From assembly GCA_900771305.1 (NCBI GenBank), contig CAAGNL010000189.1:1-8748 (forward strand): DNA of 8,748 bases, given 5' to 3'. This stretch comes from Kiritimatiellia bacterium (GTDB lineage: Bacteria > Verrucomicrobiota > Kiritimatiellia > RFP12 > UBA1067). The notes under the pieces are model-generated. The model was given only the letters and a program-made list of their open reading frames with translations. It was not told the origin of the DNA and searched no databases. Within the stretch, counting starts at the first letter, position 1, and every line of letters begins with the position of its first letter. The position numbers and the translations under genes were made by a program. Below are positions 1-6,179 of this stretch, piece after piece.

Positions 1-117
1 CGCAATCTTCGGATAGCGCGGCAGGCCGTGCTTGCGCACGATTGCCGCGATCTCCTCGTCCGTAAAAGATTTCTCAATCAATTTGGTCTGTGCCTTCTCG
101 TTTGAAGCATCCCTTTT
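1..117 (-). CDS. Unidentified protein, partial reading frame running off the left edge
   Basis: A minus-strand frame stays open from an in-frame TGA at 118-120 to the window edge, giving 39 codons. The end of it reads SFTDEEIAAIVRKHGLPRY, with the GC-rich third positions typical of the coding sequence in this window, so it is probably real protein. There is no ATG. The only start seen is a weak TTG at 79-81 with no clear Shine-Dalgarno, so the frame may instead be the downstream part of a gene broken by the intron-like sequence to its right. I do not recognise the family. It does not resemble the N-terminus of a group II intron reverse transcriptase, which is what would be expected at this place in an intact intron. 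Confidence 0.4.
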
Positions 118-478
118 TCACGCAGAGGCCCTTCGCTCCACGGTCATTGCCCGCTTCCCCGCTACTATGGCCTCGTCCGACTCCTCGCTTCGCTTTCGCT
201 ACAACGAGGTCTCCCGAGTTCCCTTGCTGAACTTTCCGGACACGCGATCCCCCTATGTCCCGCGCGGGCGCTTGCGCGTCGCTTCGCGATCGCCTTCGGC
301 GACCTGCCCTCCGCTTCGCTCCGGCGCATTTCGTTTCGACTACCCAAGTCGATTCGATAGTCTCCTGTTGGCTTCATGATGTCAGAACACTGGCCACGCG
401 GAACTTTAGTAACGAGACTTTACGAAAGAGATTCACTTGCGTTATCGCTTATCCGTTCGTCCGGCGAGACTCGCGCAC
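118..478 (-). ncRNA. Group II intron ribozyme, 5' fragment lacking its reverse transcriptase
   Basis: No protein reads convincingly here, but the minus strand carries features I associate with bacterial group II introns. A GTGCG 5' boundary consensus lies at 474-478. A strong hairpin, CGACT/AGTCG, lies at 337-341 and 347-351. The block GAACTCGGGAGACC lies at 208-221. The block AGTCGGACGAGGCCATAGTAG lies at 162-182, followed by GGAGCGAAGGGCCTC; GAGGCC and GGCCTC can pair (125-130 with 169-174). From memory, these last blocks resemble the stretch just before the intron-encoded maturase in many bacterial introns. The expected reverse transcriptase does not follow: an unrelated frame starts near 117. 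The element therefore looks truncated in or near domain IV, or deprived of its protein. The 5' boundary is inferred from the consensus alone; I found no clear EBS1/IBS1 pairing. A covariance-model search would settle the identity. Confidence 0.5.
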
Positions 479-561
479 ATCGGTCGCCCTCTGCACGCCC
501 CGCCATCCTAACTGTACGTCGACTTCTTTACAGTAATGGTTTCCTACCTCCATTTAGTTCA

Positions 562-578
562 GCCGAGTTTTGCTCGGC
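562..578. repeat. Perfect 6-bp hairpin GCCGAG-N5-CTCGGC
   Basis: The arms at 562-567 and 573-578 pair perfectly around a 5-base loop (TTTTG on the plus strand). Neither side is followed by a T-run, so it does not look like a rho-independent terminator. It may be part of a structured RNA next to the intron-like segment. Confidence 0.45.
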
Positions 579-683
579 GTACCTGACCCTTCTCGGTCTC
601 CACGGAAAGGTCAGCAGGGCGATTGCATGGTCGAAACGGATTCCTTTCTCCAATCACTTCCCTGACGCATCTCTTCCGTGCCT

Positions 684-718
684 TCCGTGGTCGTGATTCG
701 CTTGCGTGCAACCACGGA
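684..718. repeat. Inverted repeat with 8-bp arms containing the TCCGTG motif
   Basis: TCCGTGGT at 684-691 and ACCACGGA at 711-718 form perfect 8-bp arms around a 19-base spacer. A further TTCCGTG lies just to the left, at about 674-680, so the motif occurs three times within 50 bases. TCCGTG-rich intergenic sequences are, as far as I recall, common in PVC-group genomes. It lies about 70 bases downstream of the GH97 stop and could fold in the 3' untranslated region, but there is no T-run to make it a canonical terminator. Confidence 0.5.
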
Positions 719-724
719 GCACAC

Positions 725-766
725 AAACCGCTGGGGACAGGCCCCAAACCGCTGGGGACAGGCCCC
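725..766. repeat. Two perfect tandem copies of a 21-bp unit with GGGGACAGGCCCC core
   Basis: The unit at 725-745 is repeated exactly and without a gap at 746-766. Each unit contains GGGG-ACAGG-CCCC, which can form a 4-bp hairpin on either strand, and the two units can also pair with each other. The array starts 20 bases beyond the stop codon of the GH97 gene. Motifs of this GGGGACAG type are frequent intergenic elements in PVC-like genomes and may be REP-like sequences mobilised by a Y1 transposase elsewhere. No transposase is present here. A role in 3'-end protection or termination of the glycosidase transcript is possible but not shown. Confidence 0.75.
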
Positions 767-785
767 CGTAGAACCCCGGCGCAAG

Positions 786-2786
786 TCACCGCGCCTTGAA
801 TATCACCACGGCGCCGCCCTCGTCGCAGAGCCGGAGCGTCAGCGCGTCGCCTCTGCGGCATTGCCTCCTTTCAACCAGGAGGGCGTTGGGGTCTTTCGGC
901 GTCCGGGCCGTGTCATCGGCATAGATCGTCGCCTCGTACGACTTGTCGCCCAGCATGTCGAGCTTCACCTCCGCCATGCGCCCCTTCACCGTAAACGCGG
1001 CGAAGCAGAACGATCCGTCGTAGGCTTCTCTCATCACCCCGTAATACTCGCCCAGCCGGCTGTCACGCATGACGATCGTGTTCTTCCAGACGGTCGGCAG
1101 GTTCCGGAGCGCCTCGACGCCGGGTTGATTGCGATAGTTGCACGGCCAGTCGCAAAGGGTGACGAGCGGCGAATCGTACGCGAAGCACAGCGCGAGCGCA
1201 TGGGCGCGGGTGCCGACTTCCTCGGGGAAGATGCGCGCGCCTCCCCCGGCGCGCTGCTCACGGACATACTGCGGCTCGAAATCACGCGAATAGACCGCCT
1301 TGAAGCCGCCCGGCGTATAATCCGCCGGCCCCGCCAGAAAGCGGGTAAACGGCAATGTCGCCATGTGTCGCGGCGTAATCCAGCCGAAGTACTTGTTCAT
1401 CTCGTTGCCGCGAATGCCCTCGCGCGTAATCTGGTTGGGCCAGGTCCGGTTCATTCCGGTCGGATGGTAGGCCGCGTGGAAATTGACCATCAAGCGGTGC
1501 CTTGCCGCCGCGCGCACGATTCTCTCGTACCAATTGACCATCCACTGGTCTTCACGCCCCATAAAGTCGATCTTGACGCCTTTCACCCCCCAGCGCGCGA
1601 ATTTGGCAAAGGTTTCTTCAAGCCCGTTCAGGGGGTTGTCGATGACGTCCCACCAGAACCACAACCAGATGCCAACCCCCTTCGCCTGGGCGTGCGCGAG
1701 GATCTTCGGCAGATCATACCCCTTGCGCGGCTCAAGCTTCACCGCGTCGCCTTTGACCGGTCGCCCGTACCACCCGGCGTCGATCGTGTGATACGGCCAG
1801 CCCATCTCCGCGGCGAAGTCGACCTGGGCGATCGTCGCTTCAGTCTCGGGGAACACGGCGACGCCCGCGCGGTCAGCCCACCAATCCCAGCCGGTCGCGC
1901 CGGGCTTGACCCAGCTGAAATCACCCTCTGGCGGCGGGTTGAGCGCCATGATCACATCGGTGCCGTTCAGCAGCTCCACTTCGTCCGCAGCCAGCAGCAT
2001 GACGCGCCACGGCGACAAACGCCGCGTTTTGCCGCGCACCGCCACGCGCGGCTCGTCGCGCGTGCGCGCCAGCTCGGCCGTCAACACCGAGACCTGCCGC
2101 CGGATGTCGCCGGCGCTCACCGTGCGAAAGGCCAGCCCCGCCCAATCGGTCAGATCAGCCTCGCACAGCGCCACGCGGCAGCCTGGCCTGGCCTCAACCA
2201 GCACCGGCACCGTCGCTACGCCATTGCGCGACATGGCGGCGAGCTTCATGCGGTGGAACCCGCCTTCCTCCGAACCCGTACCGCCGAACAGATCCTTGCC
2301 CCAGGCGTCGTGAAACGACACTACGCCGTCGACTTCGCCGCGGAAAACCCAGCTCGTCATCTCCTGCTCGATTTGATAGGCCTCCTCGCCCGGCAATTCA
2401 TAGCGCCAGGCAATGGCGTTGTCGTAGGCGCGAACGACGAGATCGAGCCTTTCGCCGTTCTGCGCCCTGGCTTCGACTTTCGCCTCGTTGCAGAGGAGGG
2501 ATATCTTATCCTTCCTGTAGAGCGGCGTCGCGAATTCGTCGGCAAGTCGCCGCCCGGCGCCGGCGGCCAGCAGCCAATTGGTGGCGCAGGGACGACCCGC
2601 GAATTTCAGCCCGAGACGCGACGCGCCATCAAGTAGCGTCATGCCCGCTCGCTTCACTTCCCACGTCAGATATTGGCCGTCGCGGATCGTCACCGCATTG
2701 ACTTCGCCGGGGCTCGCCAGCGTGAACTCACCGGCATCGGCTGCAAGACCGGCCAGGGCAAGACAGATCCCAAGGCATAGCTTCAT
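786..2786 (-). CDS. Secreted glycoside hydrolase family 97 (alpha-galactosidase/alpha-glucosidase type)
   Basis: This 666-aa protein fits GH97 in length and layout. A signal peptide (about residues 1-18, ending LAADA) is followed by an N-terminal beta-sandwich domain (about 20-285), a catalytic TIM barrel (about 290-550) and a C-terminal beta domain (about 560-664). The barrel begins with GATGWDWWADRAGV and contains MGWPYHTIDAGWYG. Asp407 in VKGVKIDFMGRED sits where the retaining GH97 enzymes have their nucleophile (the BT1871 alpha-galactosidase type). Inverting SusB-type enzymes lack it. Glu456 in NQITREGIRGNE is the likely acid/base. Retaining cleavage of alpha-linked galactose or a related sugar, in the periplasm or outside the cell, is therefore the best guess; the exact substrate is not visible. 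The ATG at 2786 has AAGGAG 8 bases upstream (2795-2800). That site overlaps the stop of the upstream glycosidase gene 12 bases away, so the two are co-transcribed and probably translationally coupled. Confidence 0.92.
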   Translation of the reverse strand: MKLCLGICLALAGLAADAGEFTLASPGEVNAVTIRDGQYLTWEVKRAGMTLLDGASRLGLKFAGRPCATNWLLAAGAGRRLADEFATPLYRKDKISLLCNEAKVEARAQNGERLDLVVRAYDNAIAWRYELPGEEAYQIEQEMTSWVFRGEVDGVVSFHDAWGKDLFGGTGSEEGGFHRMKLAAMSRNGVATVPVLVEARPGCRVALCEADLTDWAGLAFRTVSAGDIRRQVSVLTAELARTRDEPRVAVRGKTRRLSPWRVMLLAADEVELLNGTDVIMALNPPPEGDFSWVKPGATGWDWWADRAGVAVFPETEATIAQVDFAAEMGWPYHTIDAGWYGRPVKGDAVKLEPRKGYDLPKILAHAQAKGVGIWLWFWWDVIDNPLNGLEETFAKFARWGVKGVKIDFMGREDQWMVNWYERIVRAAARHRLMVNFHAAYHPTGMNRTWPNQITREGIRGNEMNKYFGWITPRHMATLPFTRFLAGPADYTPGGFKAVYSRDFEPQYVREQRAGGGARIFPEEVGTRAHALALCFAYDSPLVTLCDWPCNYRNQPGVEALRNLPTVWKNTIVMRDSRLGEYYGVMREAYDGSFCFAAFTVKGRMAEVKLDMLGDKSYEATIYADDTARTPKDPNALLVERRQCRRGDALTLRLCDEGGAVVIFKAR

Positions 2787-2794
2787 TTCCTCAA

Positions 2795-2800
2795 CTCCTT
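2795..2800 (-). promoter_or_regulatory. Shine-Dalgarno of the GH97 gene, overlapping the upstream stop codon
   Basis: AAGGAG on the minus strand lies 8 bases before the GH97 ATG at 2786. It shares two bases with the TAA stop (2799-2801) of the preceding glycosidase gene. Ribosomes ending on the first gene would sit directly on this site, which favours coupled translation and supports the ATG at 2786 as the start. Confidence 0.8.
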
Positions 2801-5492
2801 ACTTCGCCTTCCTGACGATTTCATAGAGCAGACGCGCCTCTTCCGGCCCCTTCACGTCCGCAGTAAAAGCGAGAGCGCCGTTTTGCACTTCCGACGCGAC
2901 CCTGCCCGTGCGCACGCCGCGCAGGTCGAGCCCGTAGACCTCGTATTCCGCGCGCGCGTCGAGTTGCAGGGCGATCGCCGCCCGGGCGCGGCGAACGAGC
3001 GACTGGCGCGTCTTGATTCCCCAGGAAATCAGGGTCGAACGCCTTTCATCGGCGAAGACGGAGCCGTCCGGGATGCTGTCGGTCAGGTGCGTGAGGACCA
3101 TACGCTCGGAGGACGCGAGCGGCTTGCCGTCTGAGCTGCTGACCCAGATCGTCGCCAGGTCGTCGCCGGCGTCGAACGCGAGCCTGCCGGCGGTCAGCTT
3201 CCCGTTCGGCACGAAACCGCCGCAGGTGCACTCGGTCGCCACGGCGAAGCTGCCGCGATCGCGGTTCACTTCGACGGACTTGTTCTCCTTCAGCTCCCAG
3301 ATCGGCTTGTCGCTGGCGAGCACCTCGCCAATCGGGCGAGACGGCATGCCCTGCGGCACCTCCACCGCGCAGCCGACGCGCGTCTGCCACGCCGCATCGA
3401 CCCACTTCGGCGCGATCGGCACAACGCCGCCCTTGATCTTGTTGACCGCCTCGTCCGTCAGCCGCACCGCCATCGCCTCCTCCAGCGGCTGCAGGTCACG
3501 GCGCAGGAACAGGCAGACCATCGCCCGGTCGGAGAGACGGTTGATGACGTCGGAGACGAGGCTGAAGGAATCGGGGTTCAGGTGCGTCTCGCGCGTGAAC
3601 CAGTCGTTGCCGGTATACTGGAAGCGGCAGAGTGCGCTCCAGTCCTGCAACGCCGCCAGCGCGCCGATCACCAAGCCGCCCATGCCGCGGTGCTTCCCGG
3701 GCGCGCAGAAGTTCCATTCCGTCACCATGAACGGCTGGTTGAGATTGCGCATGAACGCCATCGTCAGGAACTGCGGTTTTTCGTACTGCAGGGGGTTCGC
3801 GTTCTTGAATGAGGTGATGCCCTTCCATTTGCGCCCGAGGAAATGGGGATGGTCGATGTAGAAATGGGTGTCGGTGTAGTCGTAGCAGGCTTCGCGCAGC
3901 GCCATGAACCGGGCGTTGTAGCCGCCGGCGTTCTGCTGGGTGATGAGCTGCTTCATGCCGATTCCCCTGAAGAGATCGCGGCAGCGCGCCACAAGCCGGC
4001 GCTCCATGTCGGCGGTGAACTTGATGAAAACGGCGTCTTCGCCGCCGTGGATCTGCGCGGCGTCATCGCTGGTCCCGGGCGCGAAGGAGGGGTTCCTGTC
4101 GCGCTCTCCCTTCAGCCATTCGCGCCAGGCCTGCTTGAACGCCGCGTCGTGGCGAGCTCCGAGCCAAATGCACCCGATGTCGTTCTCGTTCACCACCGAG
4201 ATGAACGGCATGCCGGGCTCGTCCTTGTAGGCGCGCCCCGTGTAGGGATTCACATGGTTCATGAACAGCCTGACGAAGCGCGCGAAGTCCTCGAACGCCG
4301 GTTCGTGAAACGCCACCAGCGCCTTGTAGATCTGCATCGGCACCTCGCCGTCGCGATCGATGCCGATGGCGCGCCATTTGACCGGACGCGACACGAAGAG
4401 GTCGGTCGTGACGTAAACACCCTGCTCGATCGCCTTGGCCACCAGGTAATCGAGCTTGTCGAGAGCCGCCCGGTCGAACTCCATCGTGTCGGCGTCTTTC
4501 TTGACAAAGTACTTTTCGTAATGATGGATTCGCATCGCGTTGTAGCCGGTGCGGACAAAGCGCGCAACGACCTCGTCGGCGAGACGGCGGCCGAGGAAGG
4601 CGCCCGTATCGCACATGTTGGCGCCGTAGAAACGCTGGACGCGACCAGGCAGCCGCTCGAAGACGAGATGCGACTTTTCATTTCTGAGCCAGCCGTGTTT
4701 CCCGGCGGGCGCATCGAATATCCCCGACTCCGACAAGTCCAGCGCCGACCCCTTCTCAATCGTCTTGTGGTTCGCTATCGGCAGCCACTTGTCATTGCGG
4801 TTGACTACGCAGAGCTTGCCGGCCTTCACCGCGCTTTCGCCGGGCAGCGTCACGTCCAGGCTGAACAAGCGCCGGTCGCCCTTCACAATCTGGGCCGTCT
4901 CGCCGATTGAAGAAATGCGAATCGAAAAGTTCGGCCCCCACCGGCGATTGTCCTGGACATACACCTTCATCGTCCCGGGCCAGTCGAACCGCAATTCATC
5001 CGGCGTCCCGGCGGCAATCGTCACGCTCCGCAGTTCGGCGTTGTAGAGGCCATAAGGCTTGTCGCGGTCAAAATCGACGGGGATCGTCGCCCGGGAGCCG
5101 TCACTGCCGGCAATCACCGCGCCGGCATACTTGACCGGCAATTCAACCGAAATGAAAACACCGGCCGATGCGTAGTCCTCCCGGCCATCCAGCCGGACGG
5201 AGTAGCTGAACGAGTTTTTCTCCTTTGCCGCGATCTTCACCGTGCCGTAGGCGAAACGCACATCCTCCTGCGAAAAGAAATGAACTCTCGTCTCTCCCTC
5301 GGGAAGCCCGGTCGCCTCAAGGTCCACATTGCCCGAAGAGGAGTTTCCCCAATCCCGCTGGGGGATCTGCAATTGCATCGACGGACCGCTCTCGCCAATG
5401 ACCACCTTGCCGTTCACATCCATATTCACCGGCGTCGCGGCCAGCAACGACCCGCACGACAATGCCGACCAAAGCAACAGCTCCTGCTTCAT
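2799..5492 (-). CDS. Large secreted clan GH-A (GH5-like) glycoside hydrolase
   Basis: This 897-aa protein starts with a signal peptide (about 1-19, ending SLLAA). Residues 20-280 look like beta-rich accessory domains, 285-660 like a TIM barrel, and 700-897 like a C-terminal beta domain. The barrel opens with RFYGANMCDTGAFLGRR and GYNAMRIHHYEKY, as in clan GH-A enzymes. VVNENDIG carries the Asn-Glu pair of the acid/base (Glu436). HFYIDH (543-548) is the usual barrel-strand site, and MVTEWN carries the likely nucleophile (Glu592). These are the two catalytic glutamates of a retaining enzyme acting on beta-linked sugars. The family could be GH5 or a neighbouring, perhaps unclassified, GH-A family, and the substrate is not evident. 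The ATG at 5492 has AAAGGGA 6 bases upstream. It is the first gene of a two-gene operon with the GH97 gene, and a promoter candidate lies at 5523-5531. Confidence 0.85.
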   Translation of the reverse strand: MKQELLLWSALSCGSLLAATPVNMDVNGKVVIGESGPSMQLQIPQRDWGNSSSGNVDLEATGLPEGETRVHFFSQEDVRFAYGTVKIAAKEKNSFSYSVRLDGREDYASAGVFISVELPVKYAGAVIAGSDGSRATIPVDFDRDKPYGLYNAELRSVTIAAGTPDELRFDWPGTMKVYVQDNRRWGPNFSIRISSIGETAQIVKGDRRLFSLDVTLPGESAVKAGKLCVVNRNDKWLPIANHKTIEKGSALDLSESGIFDAPAGKHGWLRNEKSHLVFERLPGRVQRFYGANMCDTGAFLGRRLADEVVARFVRTGYNAMRIHHYEKYFVKKDADTMEFDRAALDKLDYLVAKAIEQGVYVTTDLFVSRPVKWRAIGIDRDGEVPMQIYKALVAFHEPAFEDFARFVRLFMNHVNPYTGRAYKDEPGMPFISVVNENDIGCIWLGARHDAAFKQAWREWLKGERDRNPSFAPGTSDDAAQIHGGEDAVFIKFTADMERRLVARCRDLFRGIGMKQLITQQNAGGYNARFMALREACYDYTDTHFYIDHPHFLGRKWKGITSFKNANPLQYEKPQFLTMAFMRNLNQPFMVTEWNFCAPGKHRGMGGLVIGALAALQDWSALCRFQYTGNDWFTRETHLNPDSFSLVSDVINRLSDRAMVCLFLRRDLQPLEEAMAVRLTDEAVNKIKGGVVPIAPKWVDAAWQTRVGCAVEVPQGMPSRPIGEVLASDKPIWELKENKSVEVNRDRGSFAVATECTCGGFVPNGKLTAGRLAFDAGDDLATIWVSSSDGKPLASSERMVLTHLTDSIPDGSVFADERRSTLISWGIKTRQSLVRRARAAIALQLDARAEYEVYGLDLRGVRTGRVASEVQNGALAFTADVKGPEEARLLYEIVRKAK

Positions 5493-5522
5493 ATTCGATC
5501 CCTTTCCTTTCCAACACCCTGG

Positions 5523-5531
5523 ATTATATCA
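5523..5531 (-). promoter_or_regulatory. Extended -10 promoter for the glycosidase operon
   Basis: The minus strand reads TGATATAAT, a perfect TGnTATAAT extended -10 box. Transcription would start near 5516 and give a leader of about 24 bases containing the AAAGGGA Shine-Dalgarno. A TTGACG at 5551-5556 is 22 bases upstream of the -10 hexamer, too far for an ordinary -35, so the extended -10 must carry recognition. No operator-like inverted repeat overlaps it, although the TCTAGA repeat array lies about 55 bases upstream. Confidence 0.6.
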
Positions 5532-5552
5532 AATCCCCGGAAATCCGCCCCG

Positions 5553-5932
5553 TCAAGGACGCCGTAGACGGCTTTCGCCCCGTGGGATTCTAGAAGCTCT
5601 AGAGACCCTGGAGATTCTAGAGCCTCTAGAACAACGGCAACCGCACACAGGGCGCAATCTGTGGCGCCGCGACCAGCGGCAACGCGGAGGTGGCGGTGGC
5701 GGAGGCGGGCATCTGTGGTCGCAGCACGGCGCCGGGTGCCGGTGCACATCGCACCAATGAACGTCCCGTCTGTGGTTGTGGTGAGTGTGGTGCCGATCGA
5801 CGCGGTGCTCGACCCGTGCGGATCCTCTGCAGTCATAATGGCCGCGAGGAGCGGGTCTCGCCACACAGACGCCAGTCAGTGCAAGTCCGGCCACGAGGGC
5901 CACGAGGAGTTTCCCGTTGTTGTTCGCTTCAT
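5553..5932 (-). pseudogene. Frameshifted gene for a small secreted His/Cys/Pro-rich protein
   Basis: Read from the ATG at 5932, which has GGAAAGG 8 bases upstream (5941-5947), the protein begins MKRTTTG and then soon meets a stop (SSWPSWPDLH, then TGA). In the next frame, starting exactly at the GGG run at 5913-5915, the sequence continues KLLVALVAGLALTGVCVARPAPRG. The two halves together make a classic signal peptide. One extra G in that run would restore a single frame reaching 5553. The mature part is rich in His, Cys and Arg (for example HHTHHNHRRDVHWCDVHRH), followed by eight prolines and more Cys and Arg. That could mean metal binding, but degraded or compositionally biased sequence can look the same, and the last part runs through the 9-bp repeat array. 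The true 3' end is uncertain. The frameshift may be a mutation or an assembly error. No named family is recognised. Confidence 0.5.
5586..5630. repeat. Five-unit 9-bp minisatellite with TCTAGA core
   Basis: Five adjacent 9-bp units read GATTCTAGA, AGCTCTAGA, GACCCTGGA, GATTCTAGA and GCCTCTAGA on the plus strand. TCTAGA palindromes therefore start at 5589, 5598, 5616 and 5625, with a diverged CCTGGA in the middle unit. The outer pairs form inverted arms, 5589-5603 and 5616-5630, that match at 14 of 15 bases. Because the unit is three codons long, every frame gives a three-residue repeat, such as X-Leu-Glu on the plus strand and Ser-Arg-X in the minus frame of the adjacent broken gene. It lies between that gene and the promoter of the glycosidase operon. 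Confidence 0.8.
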
Positions 5933-6001
5933 CACCATTGCCTTTCCGCCCTTCTGGGCCTTACACAGCGAGAAGCGAATCAACGACGGAAATCTGACAG
6001 G

Positions 6002-6021
6002 GGGAATTATCGGGAATTATC
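6002..6021. repeat. Two tandem copies of GGGAATTATC
   Basis: The 10-bp unit occurs at 6002-6011 and again at 6012-6021 and is followed by GGGGATCCC. Intergenic motifs of the form AATTATCGGGGA are, from memory, widespread in PVC-type and related environmental genomes, often as small interspersed repeats. It lies roughly 70 bases upstream of the broken small gene and might overlap its promoter region. Confidence 0.6.
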
Positions 6022-6054
6022 GGGGATCCCAGCACACCATCCACCCTTCGAATA

Positions 6055-6063
6055 TGGTATAAT
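6055..6063 (+). promoter_or_regulatory. Plus-strand extended -10 box with no downstream gene
   Basis: The plus strand reads TGGTATAAT, a perfect TGnTATAAT. There is no good -35 at the right distance. A transcript from here would run rightwards through the intergenic region and antisense into the 3' end of the lipoprotein gene (6213 onward). No coding frame beyond a few codons follows. It may be a small or antisense RNA promoter, a promoter left by a lost mobile element, or chance. Confidence 0.35.
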
Positions 6064-6179
6064 GACTCAGTTCGCTCGTTGACATTCTCGCTTTTTGGGT
6101 CAGGCAAAGTCGACCAAGTCAGGATTTTTCACCTCACTTTAGTGCAGAACCCCTTGATTTTTAGGCCCTAACGCACATC

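Larger units (their letters stand above)
479..785. other. Non-coding stretch with several inverted repeats
   Basis: I see no credible gene in this stretch between the intron-like segment and the GH97 stop codon. It holds small structured pieces: a 6-bp stem ACTGTA/TACAGT at 511-516 and 529-534 around a GTCGAC palindrome, a 6-bp stem GCCGAG/CTCGGC at 562-567 and 573-578, the TCCGTGGT/ACCACGGA inverted repeat at 684-718, and the 21-bp tandem repeat at 725-766. The part next to 478 would be the 5' exon of the intron if the boundary given there is right. Short open frames exist on both strands but lack ribosome binding sites and sensible composition. Confidence 0.5.

Noticed and set aside
725..766. 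CRISPR-like repeat
   Set aside because: The two 21-bp units are adjacent with no spacer, there are only two of them, and there are no cas genes.
678..2636. Long plus-strand open frame of 652 codons
   Set aside because: It is antisense to the GH97 gene, a side effect of GC-rich codons. It has no ribosome binding site, is rich in Arg, His and Ala, shows no domain, and begins inside the 21-bp repeats.
3843..4910. Plus-strand open frame of 355 codons
   Set aside because: It mirrors the GH-A glycosidase on the other strand, shows no motifs, and the minus-strand protein has clear catalytic residues and a signal peptide.
5551..5556. TTGACG as the -35 of the glycosidase promoter
   Set aside because: Its spacing to the -10 hexamer is 22 bases, well beyond the usual 16-18; the extended -10 explains the promoter better.
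5489..5866. Minus-strand frame of 125 codons through the minisatellite, and the plus-strand frame 5329-5760 with LEALETLEILEPLE
   Set aside because: Both owe their apparent repeat to the 9-bp DNA unit. Neither has a signal peptide, ribosome site or domain, and the frame with the signal peptide is a different one.
6060..6170. End of a named insertion sequence
   Set aside because: The sequence has the feel of an IS end, but I found no matching terminal inverted repeat, target duplication or transposase fragment.
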